Positions 16,411 to 26,979 of a DNA stretch of 45,612 nt are shown piece by piece (within the stretch, counting starts at the first letter, position 1; the number at the start of each line of letters is the position of its first letter). The notes below the pieces were generated by a model. It saw only the letters and a program-made list of their open reading frames with translations, ran no database searches and was not told the origin of the DNA. The position numbers and the translations under genes are program-made. The stretch covers positions 62,848-108,459 of the forward strand of contig JAVVPF010000004.1 of the NCBI GenBank assembly GCA_036655895.1, given 5' to 3'. The DNA comes from Cloacibacillus sp. GTDB taxonomy: Bacteria; Synergistota; Synergistia; Synergistales; Synergistaceae.

Positions 16411-19400
16411 ATTTTAATCCACGCAGTCCTTGCGGATCGCGATGATAGAGGTTCGCAGCCTCTATGCCATTCATGAAATTTTAATCCACGCGGTCCTTGC
16501 GGATCGCGACGTAGATAAAAATGGCCGGCGTATATTCGAGGGCATTTTAATCCACGCGGTCCTTGCGGATCGCGACGGCCAGATGCCTCGCGAATGGTGA
16601 CGCTGGCCTTATTTTAATCCACGCGGTCCTTGCGGATCGCGACTAAATGCCATAAGTACAAACAAAATGGGTATGAGATTTTAATCCACGCGGTCCTTGC
16701 GGATCGCGACGAGTGACCAAGCTGGAGAAAGAACGCTATGGTACGATTTTAATCCACGCGGTCCTTGCGGATCGCGACTAGATATATATTTACCTTGATA
16801 AAGGATTGTATATTTTAATCCACGCGGTCCTTGCGGATCGCGACGCAAGAAATATCTGCCAGTCCGCTTGGAGCTTGCTTCATTTTAATCCACGCGGTCC
16901 TTGCGGATCGCGACTGGTTGCCAGTCTCTCTAGGGGGATAATCATTATGTTTTTAATCCACGCGGTCCTTGCGGATCGCGACGTTTTCGCAGGTGGGGGT
17001 GATTGGATGAGCATAACTTTTTAATCCACGCGGTCCTTGCGGATCGCGACATAACTGCACTGCGCCATTTACCTTTGGCGATAGATTTTTAATCCACGCG
17101 GTCCTTGCGGATCGCGACCCGATACGGGTTAAATCTGCAAAGAATGGATATTTTTTTAATCCACGCGGTCCTTGCGGATCGCGACACATGCCGAACTTGC
17201 CGCCCTGCAAGTCGCAAACTTTTTAATCCACGCGGTCCTTGCGGATCGCGACGCGACACTTTCCACGATCCCGTCCGTAGGGTAACCTTTTAATCCACGC
17301 GGTCCTTGCGGATCGCGACGATGGCGCATGCAAGCGCAATGCTGAACGAGAGCGCTTTTAATCCACGCGGTCCTTGCGGATCGCGACGCCGTCCGGGGTG
17401 AATAAACCGGAAATAGCACAACTTTTAATCCACGCGGTCCTTGCGGATCGCGACTTGCCCTCCAGTTCATGCTAGACACAAGCCTCTCACTTTTAATCCA
17501 CGCGGTCCTTGTGGATCGCGACCCTCACCTACGGTGCAAAGAAATACGCTGAGCGCCTTTTAATCCACGCGGTCCTTGCGGATCGCGACATGTCCGCTAC
17601 AGACATAGCCGCAAGACTGGCGGCTTTTAATCCACGCGGTCCTTGCGGATCGCGACTTACCGGGGATTGTTTTGAGGTCTTTGTCAAGGGACTTTTAATC
17701 CACGCGGTCCTTGCGGATCGCGACCGTGGGAGTTGCGTGGTTTTTCTATAAGTCCGGTCTTTTAATCCACGCGGTCCTTGCGGATCGCGACTAAAGAATG
17801 GGAGAGCAAGCAGCGTTAGACATGCCTTTTAATCCACGCGGTCCTTGCGGATCGCGACCTCTTTTTCCGTCATCATACGTATGAAACGATTGCTTTTAAT
17901 CCACGCGGTCCTTGCGGATCGCGACCTGCCGTCCCAGCCCCGGACTCAAACCTCCCACAACTTTTAATCCACGCGGTCCTTGCGGATCGCGACGGCATAA
18001 AGGCGGTGGTATCGTGAAAGAGAAAATACTTTTAATCCACGCGGTCCTTGCGGATCGCGACCCTGTGCAGGAAATAGTAATCGTTGGCGATAACCTTTTA
18101 ATCCACGCGGTCCTTGCGGATCGCGACCCCCCGCCTACTGGATACGCAACGCCCAAATAGCTTTTAATCCACGCGGTCCTTGCGGATCGCGACGCGAGCT
18201 ACCGATCACCGAGGGTAGCAACGTCCTCCTTTTAATCCACGCGGTCCTTGCGGATCGCGACTCCATTGTGCTGTCTGTTAGCCTACTTTATGTATCTTTT
18301 AATCCACGCGGTCCTTGCGGATCGCGACGTGATGTTCATCTCGTTTTTGTCGGCAGTAAGCTTCTTTTAATCCACGCGGTCCTTGCGGATCGCGACTGCC
18401 TTGCAATGTTGCTGTGCCCACGGGTACTACCTTTTAATCCACGCGGTCCTTGCGGATCGCGACGTATTGACGGATGGTGGCAGTCGGGCGGCGTCCAAGC
18501 TTTTAATCCACGCGGTCCTTGCGGATCGCGACTTTTGCTCCAGCCGCGTCCGTCGTCGTACTGGCCTTTTAATCCACGCGGTCCTTGCGGATCGCGACTA
18601 TTTGCCTACATTAGTGTCATGTGCTGCGTTATCTTTTAATCCACGCGGTCCTTGCGGATCGCGACTTTAATCACATACTTATGCAGCGGATTTGCGCATC
18701 TTTTAATCCACGCGGTCCTTGCGGATCGCGACGAGTCCTTTTGAGCTTTTAAAAGTGTTATAAATGCTTTTAATCCACGCGGTCCTTGCGGATCGCGACA
18801 AATCCTCATCATATTTATGAGTATACAAGTCTTCTTTTAATCCACGCGGTCCTTGCGGATCGCGACGCAAGAGCACCTGGCCATGCAGTGATAACCGTGA
18901 CCTTTTAATCCACGCGGTCCTTGCGGATCGCGACCGAGCCACTTGAAGAAGCTCATTATCAACAGCAATCTTTTAATCCACGCGGTCCTTGCGGATCGCG
19001 ACGCGCTGCTGAAGCTTTAGCTCAACAACAGGTACAACTTTTAATCCACGCGGTCCTTGCGGATCGCGACAAAAATAAATACTCAATTTGCCGACGCGGA
19101 CGCCTTTTAATCCACGCGGTCCTTGCGGATCGCGACAATGGACTGAACGAACATGGGAAACTGGCAGCTGCTTTTAATCCACGCGGTCCTTGCGGATCGC
19201 GACCAATAATGCAAACGGGCGGTATATTAAATGGGCCCTTTTAATCCACGCGGTCCTTGCGGATCGCGACGCGGAGCAAATGCACGCTCTCGGTCAAGGG
19301 CTGGCTTTTAATCCACGCGGTCCTTGCGGATCGCGACGCTAGCAATTCAAGAAACCGCCATTTCGATTTACTTTTAATCCACGCGGTCCTTGCGGATCGC

Positions 19401-21217
19401 GACTCAATTTCTATCCATTCAGAAACAAGATTTCTATCTTTTAATCCACGCGGTCCTTGCGGATCGCGACTTCACCGTGGTACTGCGTGAGAAATGCGGC
19501 CACCTTTTAATCCACGCGGTCCTTGCGGATCGCGACGCAGTCGTATCCGTGATTCACGCTGATGATGAATGCTTTTAATCCACGCGGTCCTTGCGGATCG
19601 CGACTACCTTCGGCAACCACGTTGCCATAGTCGAGGAAGCTTTTAATCCACGCGGTCCTTGCGGATCGCGACATTGACAGGCGCCACCCCCGCGGTTCCA
19701 AATAGGCCTTTTAATCCACGCGGTCCTTGCGGATCGCGACATTCCCACCCTCCGCAGTATCTCGCTCTCGCGCGCTTTTAATCCACGCGGTCCTTGCGGA
19801 TCGCGACTGTGAGGAAGGTATAAACAATGGACTCATTGCTCTTTTAATCCACGCGGTCCTTGCGGATCGCGACCAAAAAACGGCCAGCGCAACAGCAAAA
19901 TCAGCTTCCTTTTAATCCACGCGGTCCTTGCGGATCGCGACGGCATCAAGAAGTCCGTCTGTTTCGATGTCGAACTTTTAATCCACGCGGTCCTTGCGGA
20001 TCGCGACACTTCCAGTCGGCCTCAGTCAGCTGCTCACAGATACTTTTAATCCACGCGGTCCTTGCGGATCGCGACGCCATAAGCGTCAGTCATCATCCTG
20101 CGGTCAATCTTTTAATCCACGCGGTCCTTGCGGATCGCGACGCCGCTCCATCATCCAGTAGATTGCCCATTGGTGACCTTTTAATCCACGCGGTCCTTGC
20201 GGATCGCGACGAAATGGGCCAGCCGCTTCTACAAACTCATGGTACTTTTAATCCACGCGGTCCTTGCGGATCGCGACCCTGTTTTTGAGTATGAGGATGC
20301 CGCTTACATTGCTTTTAATCCACGCGGTCCTTGCGGATCGCGACAGATGTCGCGGACGTAGTAGACCCGCTGGAATTTACTTTTAATCCACGCGGTCCTT
20401 GCGGATCGCGACCAATGCAAATACAGCGGTGGGGCGAGTGCGTGCGCTTTTAATCCACGCGGTCCTTGCGGATCGCGACGTGCAGTGCTTCGGCATGGGA
20501 AATATCGTAAAGCTTTTAATCCACGCGGTCCTTGCGGATCGCGACCAACTTTTCGCAGTTATCGCATATCATACCGCACTTTTAATCCACGCGGTCCTTG
20601 CGGATCGCGACATAAAACGATTACGGTCTGCAAGGTCGGAGATGCTTTTAATCCACGCGGTCCTTGCGGATCGCGACGAACCTGCTCACAGATGAGATTG
20701 CAGAACTTTGGCTTTTAATCCACGCGGTCCTTGCGGATCGCGACCAGCTCGTACATCTTAAAGGAATGCTTTGCACCGCTTTTAATCCACGCGGTCCTTG
20801 CGGATCGCGACCATGGGAGCCTCACACGTGTCCAGATATCCCAGACTTTTAATCCACGCGGTCCTTGCGGATCGCGACGTTTGGCCGCCCTAGGCAAACA
20901 GCAGGGCCAATACCTTTTAATCCACGCGGTCCTTGCGGATCGCGACATAATTCGTCCGGGCATATTGCAGGCCCGTGCGCTTTTAATCCACGCGGTCCTT
21001 GCGGATCGCGACAGCCTCCGAATGCTTTTTCCCACATTTCGATGTTCTTTTAATCCACGCGGTCCTTGCGGATCGCGACGGGCAGTTCAGAAGGTGCCAT
21101 GTCCTCTTCATTGCACTTTTAATCCACGCGGTCCTTGCGGATCGCGACGGCACAGGCCGGTGAGATAAATAAAATCGCAACACCCTTTTAATCCACGCGG
21201 TCCTTGCGGATCGCGAC
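16411..21217 (-). CRISPR. type I-C CRISPR array, 72 repeats and 71 spacers
   Basis: I counted 72 copies of a 33-bp repeat with spacers of about 33-36 bp. Read on the minus strand the repeat begins GTCGCGATCCGCAAGGACC and ends GCGTGGATTAAAA plus one variable base; this is the I-C form, with a CGCG-x-TCC / GGA-x-CGCG stem closed by a GCAA tetraloop and a GTGGATTAAAA handle. Transcription is leftward, away from cas2: the copy at 16411-16443 is the degenerate trailer end (CGCAG for CGCGG, last base of the plus-strand unit C to T) and copies near 21217 are uniform. The variable last base is T in the 8 oldest repeats, A in the next 5 and G in the remaining 59. The repeat at 17490-17522 has one further private change. 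ORFs across the array are artefacts. Confidence 0.98.
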
Positions 21218-21382
21218 TGTTCTATCTTTTCTCTTAGGAATTGCAACAGCTAATCGGATGTCACGCGCGCACCATCCGATTAGCGTTCCCAAAATTCATA
21301 AAATTTTAGCATTTTTGTGTTTTGCTTAGTTATAGCCTTATCTGCGGAGTTATAAGGTTTTTATGTGAGCTTCTGGTTCGCG
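21218..21382 (-). promoter_or_regulatory. CRISPR leader and probable array promoter
   Basis: This 165-bp A/T-rich stretch lies between cas2 and the newest repeat. On the minus strand an extended -10 (TGCTAAAAT, hexamer at 21303-21308) could start pre-crRNA near 21296. Downstream is a perfect 12-bp inverted repeat, GCTAATCGGATG (21249-21260) and its complement (21273-21284), which would form a hairpin in the leader RNA. A second small palindrome CCTTAT/ATAAGG is at 21336-21357. Confidence 0.65.
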
Positions 21383-21673
21383 CTACAGGATATGCACTCC
21401 TTCGGGATCGAAGGTCTGCTTAGCTCCGATATGTTCTACTCGTTTTTTCCAATTATTCCCCAATTGATAATACCGCAGGCTGTCCGTTTCCGTGTCTATT
21501 ATCTTTTCCAATTTATGGCACAGTTCAAGTCTTTGGGCCTGATCAACAAGACATTCAAAGACAGAGTTCTGAACCCTTTGGCCGTAATCTTCACAGATTT
21601 TAGCAACTCGCCTAAGCCGCTTACGGCCATCTGCAGTTTGCGTGTTGACATCATATGTTATCAGCAACAACAT
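21383..21673 (-). CDS. cas2: Cas2, CRISPR adaptation protein
   Basis: A 96-residue Cas2 of the I-C form: MLLLITYDVNTQTADGRKRLRRVAKICEDYG carries the conserved Asp8, followed by QNSVFECLVDQAQRLELCHKL. It forms the dimer that bridges two Cas1 dimers to integrate new spacers. GAGGA lies 9 nt before the ATG; the gap to cas1 is 12 bp. It is the last gene of the cas operon and abuts the leader. Confidence 0.96.
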   Translation of the reverse strand: MLLLITYDVNTQTADGRKRLRRVAKICEDYGQRVQNSVFECLVDQAQRLELCHKLEKIIDTETDSLRYYQLGNNWKKRVEHIGAKQTFDPEGVHIL

Positions 21674-21685
21674 TTTATCATATCC

Positions 21686-22717
21686 TCATTTCCAATGAAA
21701 AGGCGGATATCCGTCAAGGTCGCCGCGAAGGTAGGCTGAAAATAACATCGCCTGCGTATGGTACATCAAGCCTAACGGAATTTTTTCGTTGAGGAATGGA
21801 TGGATCAGTTCGTCCCTTTTGCGTTCCTGATAATTTTTCAAAATCTCCTTGCGGCAGGCGTCATCCATTGTAACGCCGCCGGTCTCCGCTCGCGTAAAGT
21901 TCCCGGGTTTTACCTGTTTTCTGTTGATAAGGCTCAACACAAGCCGATCCGCTATCATGGGGCGGAACTCCTCTATGATGTCTAAGGCAAGGCTCGGCCG
22001 CCCAGGCCTGTCCGCATGAAGAAAACCCACGGCCGGATCCAGCCCAACACCCTCAAGAGCAGAAGCAATGTCATGTGTGATTACAGTATATATGAATGAG
22101 AGCATAGCATTAACATTATCCATTGGCGGCCGACGGCTTCGTCCATGAAAATTAAAATGATCTTTTCTAGCCACGATAAGATCGTCAAAAACGGCGAAAT
22201 AGCTCCTCGCGGCATCTCCTTCGATGCCTCTTACCGTCTCGAGCGGAAGCCAAGTTTTCAGGTGTGTAAGGACTTCGCCGAGGTTTACAATGGCCTTCTG
22301 CAGCCTTGCCGCGCCGGAGCTGCCAGGGTATTCCCGAAGCGCCCGTGATAATACCGTCCGGCAGTTTGCAATTTTTGCCGCGACGAAACGTCGCGCAATC
22401 TCAGCTCTTTGTTTTTCGTCATCGGCAATCCTGTATTGCTTGCGCCTAACAAGGACATTGCCGGAGACGCCGCCATTTACTCTAGCGAGAAATTTGCCGT
22501 TTTCCGTAAAGAAGGAGACACCGACACCGTTTTCTCCACACATTCCAAGAAGAGCCGGCGAACACATGACATTGCCAAAGCATAAAATATTAGACTGGTT
22601 GTGGATCGGAAAACGCTGCTTCAGCTCTTTATCGACGTAGACGGCTATCGTCTCTCCTTCTTTGCACAGATAAGATCCCTGTGTGAGAATGTAAAGACTG
22701 TTTTGTAGTTTTTTCAT
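21686..22717 (-). CDS. cas1: Cas1, CRISPR integrase (type I-C)
   Basis: A 343-residue Cas1. The metal-binding residues are visible in their usual contexts: the glutamate in RGIEGDAARSYFAVFDDL, the histidine in VGFLHADRPGRPSLALD and the aspartate in LALDIIEEFRP. N-terminal NSLYILTQGSYLCKEGETIAV and SPALLGMCGENGVGVSFF match the I-C subgroup. It shares one base with the cas4 stop (TAATG) and has a GAGGGGGG ribosome site. Cas4-Cas1-Cas2 would select and trim spacers carrying the correct PAM. Confidence 0.97.
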   Translation of the reverse strand: MKKLQNSLYILTQGSYLCKEGETIAVYVDKELKQRFPIHNQSNILCFGNVMCSPALLGMCGENGVGVSFFTENGKFLARVNGGVSGNVLVRRKQYRIADDEKQRAEIARRFVAAKIANCRTVLSRALREYPGSSGAARLQKAIVNLGEVLTHLKTWLPLETVRGIEGDAARSYFAVFDDLIVARKDHFNFHGRSRRPPMDNVNAMLSFIYTVITHDIASALEGVGLDPAVGFLHADRPGRPSLALDIIEEFRPMIADRLVLSLINRKQVKPGNFTRAETGGVTMDDACRKEILKNYQERKRDELIHPFLNEKIPLGLMYHTQAMLFSAYLRGDLDGYPPFHWK

Positions 22718-23388
22718 TACAGGCCCCCCTCGTCAGATTCACAGAAAAAGCTCTCAAAATATTGGTTGGCGTCTATTCTTTTGATCGCTTTGGGCATACA
22801 GATATCATACAGAGAGCAGCCTTTGCATTTTTTGTCATACCTGGGGGGTGGCGTTTTACCTTCCGCTAGAAATTTATGTACGGATTCCGCCGTCTCCACT
22901 GTCTGTTCTCTGAGGCAATAATCGAACGTTATCTCCTGCCGGCGCCTACTTTCTCCCCAGTAGATAGCCCCCATGTCGATTTGCGTTTTCAGCATCTCTT
23001 CAAGGCACATACATTGTGCGCAGAGCTGGATCATATACGGAAGCTCCTCATGCGTACTTCCGCGCTTGTATTCGACAGGGTACGGGACCCAGAGCCCCTC
23101 CGCGCCGGGGATAACGATTCCAGAATCGGCGGACCGGTGAAATTCTACAATATCTGAAGTCCCGGAAAGCCCGAGGGCAAAGGAGTGCAAACGAAGCGAC
23201 ATTCTGATTTTAAGATCTCTTCGGTTTTCGGCAGACTCTGAATGAGCCCTTTCGTGCATTATCTCTCCGTCTACAGTGGCTGCATTTTCATCCCAATGCT
23301 GTTCTATGCCTATAAGGGCGGCACGTCTTTTACAAAAAGTGTAATGCTGAAGCAGCGAAATGGAGACAAGTTCTTCTTCGTCATACAT
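22717..23388 (-). CDS. cas4: Cas4, CRISPR adaptation nuclease (4Fe-4S)
   Basis: A 223-residue RecB-family exonuclease. The N-terminal cluster cysteine is in LLQHYTFCKRRAALIGIEQHW, the nuclease histidine in DGEIMHERAH, the QhXXY-type core includes YPVEYKRG, and the three C-terminal cysteines are in KKCKGCSLYDICMP. Cas4 ensures spacers are taken next to a PAM and inserted in the right orientation. GGAGGG lies 8 nt before the ATG; 33 bp separate it from cas3. Confidence 0.96.
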   Translation of the reverse strand: MYDEEELVSISLLQHYTFCKRRAALIGIEQHWDENAATVDGEIMHERAHSESAENRRDLKIRMSLRLHSFALGLSGTSDIVEFHRSADSGIVIPGAEGLWVPYPVEYKRGSTHEELPYMIQLCAQCMCLEEMLKTQIDMGAIYWGESRRRQEITFDYCLREQTVETAESVHKFLAEGKTPPPRYDKKCKGCSLYDICMPKAIKRIDANQYFESFFCESDEGGL

Positions 23389-23421
23389 TTTTATTTCCCT
23401 CCACGCGTGAGTTAAGCCGTC

Positions 23422-25698
23422 TTAAATGAAGGCTCCGCCTGCCATGTCGATCCTCCTATTGTCTAACACACCTGCCATGTAACCTATAAACTTATCATAC
23501 CTATAGGGCCAGAAGAATATATCAGGATGGCTCTTTAACTTTTCCACTCCCAATTTTGAGGCAGAACGACAAAAAATCTGCACGCTATATTCCTGAAGCT
23601 CCCTCCAGTCTACAGGTTCATGGTTTTCAAGCCGTTCTTTAAGCTGAGCGTCAACGATAACGGTAACAGTCTGCGTGTCAATTACTTTGAACTTCTCTTC
23701 GACTGTTTTAAATTCAAGCGCTCCCTCATGTTTGACAAGATCATTTTCCAAACTTGCCGTTTGGTTCAACTCGTTCAGTTCACGCCTCAATGCGTCTGTG
23801 CACATCTTTGAAAGATCTGCATTTTCTTCGCATAGATTTTCATTTTTAGAAAAGAGTTCCATCAATATTTGTGAAGATGTGTCGAAGCTGGGATGGCGTT
23901 TGAGCAGTCCGTCAAAATTGAGCTCTATTGTCCAGACGGTCGAATCAGTGTATTCTTGCTCGTCGTTTCGCCGTATCCGTCCTGCAAGCTGCAGCAGGTT
24001 GACCAAGCCGGCAGCCTCTCTAACGCCAGTTCTGAAAGAAAAGTTGACGCCGGCCTCAACACAGGAGGTCGCGACCAGCGTCCAGTTCGTGTCTTTTTTA
24101 TCATTGAGGCGGTCTTTTATTTTATCCACCAAATGTTCTCTGTCGACAGGAGCGAGCGCCGTCGAGATATGTTCCACGGCATCCGCGCCACACCGTTCCT
24201 TCAACATCTGCGCGATGACTGCGGCGGATTGGACAGTGTTGAGAATGACTAATCTGGGGCCTTCCAAAGAGAGCAGCCAGTCACACAGCTCTTCTTCTTT
24301 CATTTTTCCCCTCATACAGCGATAACGTATACGGCGCTTTTCTGCGTTATAAAGCCCCCTGCGAAAATCCTCGGGCAGTAAAGAGGGGATATCGGGCTGC
24401 CCTTCGTCTATCTCCTTCAGTTTCCATAATTTATAAAGGGAACCGGAAGCAAGTATAAAATGGCAATTCCATATACTGGAATATTCTTTGATCCATTTCC
24501 ATGCAAGCGGCCACAATTTTATGGGAAGCGCCGTATGGGCCTCATCAATAAAGACGCTGCTGTTTGTAAGCTCATGAAGTTTGCGAAGCGCGGAAGGCGA
24601 CGCCGCGGCCATCGTTTCAAAAAACTGAACAGCGGTAGTCACCACTATTGGAGCGCGCCACAGCACTGAGAGCTTTCTGCTGTTTTCGTCTTCAAATTCA
24701 GCCTTATGGTGTATGGCGCTGACTACACGCTTCATCTCCGCTTCACTTTCACCCGGCAGGCGAAGAGCTTCCCTCAAAATGTCGACTGTTTGGTTTAGTA
24801 TGTTGGTAAAGGGCAGAACGATAAAAAGATGCCGAAGGTTCCTATCCGCCGCCGTTTTAAGCTGACAGGCCGCTAACGCGGTAGTTTTTCCCGTTCCCAC
24901 TGGGCTGTCGCAGAAGGTGATTTCGTGGTCTGTATCCGCACTACGGCAATGTACATACATTTGGTTTCTATTTTCATTTCTTTCAGAGTGCTTCGTCCCC
25001 GGAGATTGAAGTGACGCGATATACCGATCAAGCGCCTCAAGTCTTTCTCTAGCGCGCAGGGGAGGAAATTCCTTTTCCTCCAAATCGTTATAATTTACCG
25101 CCGTATCCGAGTGATCCGCGTCCACAAGACACGAGAACAAGAGACGCATCGTCACGGGAAGCTTGACTTCATCTTCGCAACGCTGTTTTAGAATATTTTT
25201 TCGCTCTCTTTGCAACGCGGTGTCGTGGAAGGTGAGATATTGTTCAAGGTTGCGTTCGCTGTCGGCACAGCTATTTTCATCTTCAGAACGATATTTAAGA
25301 TCCTGCGCCGTAGGCATGGCAGGCAAGTTGGGCAGCCCTTTATGATGAGCATATATCATAAGGGCGCTTAAGGGAGCTTTTTTCTGCGTCATGTAAAGTG
25401 CGCCCGCATCCCAATGTTTTATAGGCAGGCTCCTTGCAGCACGACGTCCATTAAGAACATCCTGATTTAAAGCATTCAGTTTTCCTAAATCATGAAATTC
25501 AGCGGCAAGCATAAGCCGTGCGGTCATAAACTTGTAGCGCGGCCGCTCCCCTTTCACCGGCTTTATTGCGAGAGCAAAGCGTGAGCATCGCTCACAGACA
25601 TTGAGGACATGGACGCAATAGTCCTGAGCAGGAATATCCTGCTCAGGACGCGCGCTGTGCGCAAGAAAGGTGCTTACTGGGCAATCAGGTCCGTGCAT
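23422..25698 (-). CDS. cas3: Cas3 nuclease-helicase (type I-C)
   Basis: A 758-residue Cas3. The N-terminal HD nuclease has FHDLGKLNALNQDVLNG, HWDAGALY and IYAHHKGLPNLP (about residues 67-125). The helicase has Walker A SPVGTGKTTALA, DEAH box VFIDEAHTALP, motif III ASGSLYKLW, GVNFSFRTGVREAAGLVNLLQLAGRIRRN (motifs V-VI). It is recruited by target-bound Cascade to nick and degrade the foreign DNA. The start overlaps the end of cas7 by 25 bp and uses AAGGA 9 nt upstream. Its position between cas7 and cas4 differs from the common I-C order, where cas3 comes first. Confidence 0.96.
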   Translation of the reverse strand: MHGPDCPVSTFLAHSARPEQDIPAQDYCVHVLNVCERCSRFALAIKPVKGERPRYKFMTARLMLAAEFHDLGKLNALNQDVLNGRRAARSLPIKHWDAGALYMTQKKAPLSALMIYAHHKGLPNLPAMPTAQDLKYRSEDENSCADSERNLEQYLTFHDTALQRERKNILKQRCEDEVKLPVTMRLLFSCLVDADHSDTAVNYNDLEEKEFPPLRARERLEALDRYIASLQSPGTKHSERNENRNQMYVHCRSADTDHEITFCDSPVGTGKTTALAACQLKTAADRNLRHLFIVLPFTNILNQTVDILREALRLPGESEAEMKRVVSAIHHKAEFEDENSRKLSVLWRAPIVVTTAVQFFETMAAASPSALRKLHELTNSSVFIDEAHTALPIKLWPLAWKWIKEYSSIWNCHFILASGSLYKLWKLKEIDEGQPDIPSLLPEDFRRGLYNAEKRRIRYRCMRGKMKEEELCDWLLSLEGPRLVILNTVQSAAVIAQMLKERCGADAVEHISTALAPVDREHLVDKIKDRLNDKKDTNWTLVATSCVEAGVNFSFRTGVREAAGLVNLLQLAGRIRRNDEQEYTDSTVWTIELNFDGLLKRHPSFDTSSQILMELFSKNENLCEENADLSKMCTDALRRELNELNQTASLENDLVKHEGALEFKTVEEKFKVIDTQTVTVIVDAQLKERLENHEPVDWRELQEYSVQIFCRSASKLGVEKLKSHPDIFFWPYRYDKFIGYMAGVLDNRRIDMAGGAFI

Positions 25699-26522
25699 GT
25701 GACTTTATCCTTCAGCTCTGAAGGCAGTCCAGCAGCAAGTTCGTAATCTGTAAGCGCCGAAGAGGGCGCGGCGATATCACCCTTTCTTTTCGGCGTAAGG
25801 GCATCAATAAGCGCAAAGTCGGAACAGCTGCCAAGCGGGTTTTTATGTTCGCAGAACCACGCCTGACGCACCTCCACAAATGGACGTATGGCGGAACGAT
25901 TGTGCGAATAGGCGTAAGGGATAAGCGCCTTCATCACCTCAATATCCATCGCCGTGCATCCAGATTTATGCGCACAGTTTGGATTGACAAAAAACGGCAT
26001 GACATAGAGGCCGTGAGTCACTATTTTATAGGCCATTGGAGCCATTCCCTGATTTTTACCCTCCTGGACGCCCGCCTTATTTGTGTTCGTCTGCGCCTCA
26101 TACTGGATCGGAGAGAGGGAGATGCCCATGCCGAACTGAACGACGCCGGTTTTGATGCTGGCTTTGTCCATATTATCCTCAAGGAAGGTATTTCCAAAAA
26201 TTCTGCCGTCCCAGTATTTATCCTTAAAAGAACCGTCAGCGATTTCCTTTTGTATCTCTTTTCTGTTGCGGCCCCTGGACTCAAGGATCATAAACTTCTC
26301 GTCCTCAAGCTTCAGCTTTGCCTTCATATAATTCCAGACTGGCCCCTCTTTATCCTCGACAAGATCGCGGAGCTTCCTCTTAAAAGAGACAGGGGAGATC
26401 TCCCCGCGTCCGTCATACCGCCTGCGTGGGGCGCCATCCACATCAGGATCTCCATTGGGATTTGAATTTATTACCTCCAGCACTAAAAGTCCGGTAACGC
26501 GGTTGAGAAATTCACTACTCAT
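25674..26522 (-). CDS. cas7: Cas7 (Csd2), Cascade backbone subunit
   Basis: A 282-residue Cas7 of type I-C, the crRNA-binding filament subunit. LLVLEVINSNPNGDPDVDGAPRR is the family's N-terminal signature; KRKLRDLVEDKEGP, YWDGRIFGNTF and GVVQFGMGISLSPI follow. I start at the ATG at 26522, giving MSSEFLNRVTG, because GGGAGGA lies 7 nt upstream; an in-frame extension of 24 basic residues is upstream and not family-like. It overlaps the cas8c stop by 8 bp. Confidence 0.96.
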   Translation of the reverse strand: MSSEFLNRVTGLLVLEVINSNPNGDPDVDGAPRRRYDGRGEISPVSFKRKLRDLVEDKEGPVWNYMKAKLKLEDEKFMILESRGRNRKEIQKEIADGSFKDKYWDGRIFGNTFLEDNMDKASIKTGVVQFGMGISLSPIQYEAQTNTNKAGVQEGKNQGMAPMAYKIVTHGLYVMPFFVNPNCAHKSGCTAMDIEVMKALIPYAYSHNRSAIRPFVEVRQAWFCEHKNPLGSCSDFALIDALTPKRKGDIAAPSSALTDYELAAGLPSELKDKVTCTDLIAQ

Positions 26523-26979
26523 TTTCCAGTCCTCCCTTTGATATGTTTGCTTCCAGATTGACCTGCGGATCTGACGTGTCGTTTTCTTTTTCACTCTTTA
26601 CTGAGCAGCCTGCCATGTATCCTAAATAGAGCTGTGCCGTCTCCTCCGGATTCAGACGGCTGGTGGGAAGAGAATCATAATCCAATTCTTTACTTATTGT
26701 GTTAAACTGCCGGTCCAACCAGCGGCTGAGCCGCCAGTCTTCGTCCTGGTCTGTTTTACTCCATGTCAGGTATGGCCTGATACGCTGCCCCAGCGTACCT
26801 ATGACCTCCCTCGGATGAAGCTCCGCTTCGGCAAGCATGGCGTTTCCCACCAGCTGCATGGGCACATTAACGGTCTTTGATCTAGCGTCCTTGGGCGTCC
26901 TAATATATTTGCAGTACTGATACTGAAGACTGTCCGCCAACGCCAGAAGCGTCCCTATCTTAAATATTGAACTGTTCAT
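26515..26979 (-). CDS. cas11c: Cas11c from internal start within cas8c
   Basis: Within cas8c an in-frame ATG at 26979 is preceded by a near-perfect Shine-Dalgarno, AAGGAGG at 26985-26991, 5 nt away. Translation from it would give a separate 154-residue, mostly helical protein (MNSSIFKIGTLLALADSLQ onward) sharing the cas8c stop. Type I-C is known to make its small subunit Cas11c from such an internal start, and this is the right part of the gene. Cas11 lines the Cascade belly and stabilises the R-loop. Confidence 0.75.
   Translation of the reverse strand: MNSSIFKIGTLLALADSLQYQYCKYIRTPKDARSKTVNVPMQLVGNAMLAEAELHPREVIGTLGQRIRPYLTWSKTDQDEDWRLSRWLDRQFNTISKELDYDSLPTSRLNPEETAQLYLGYMAGCSVKSEKENDTSDPQVNLEANISKGGLENE

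Noticed and set aside
16806-21246. Many open frames of 60-145 codons on both strands across the array
   Set aside because: They are translations of the CRISPR repeat (recurring NPRGPCGSR, LIHAVLADRD or RDPQGPRGLK) joined by spacers, not proteins.
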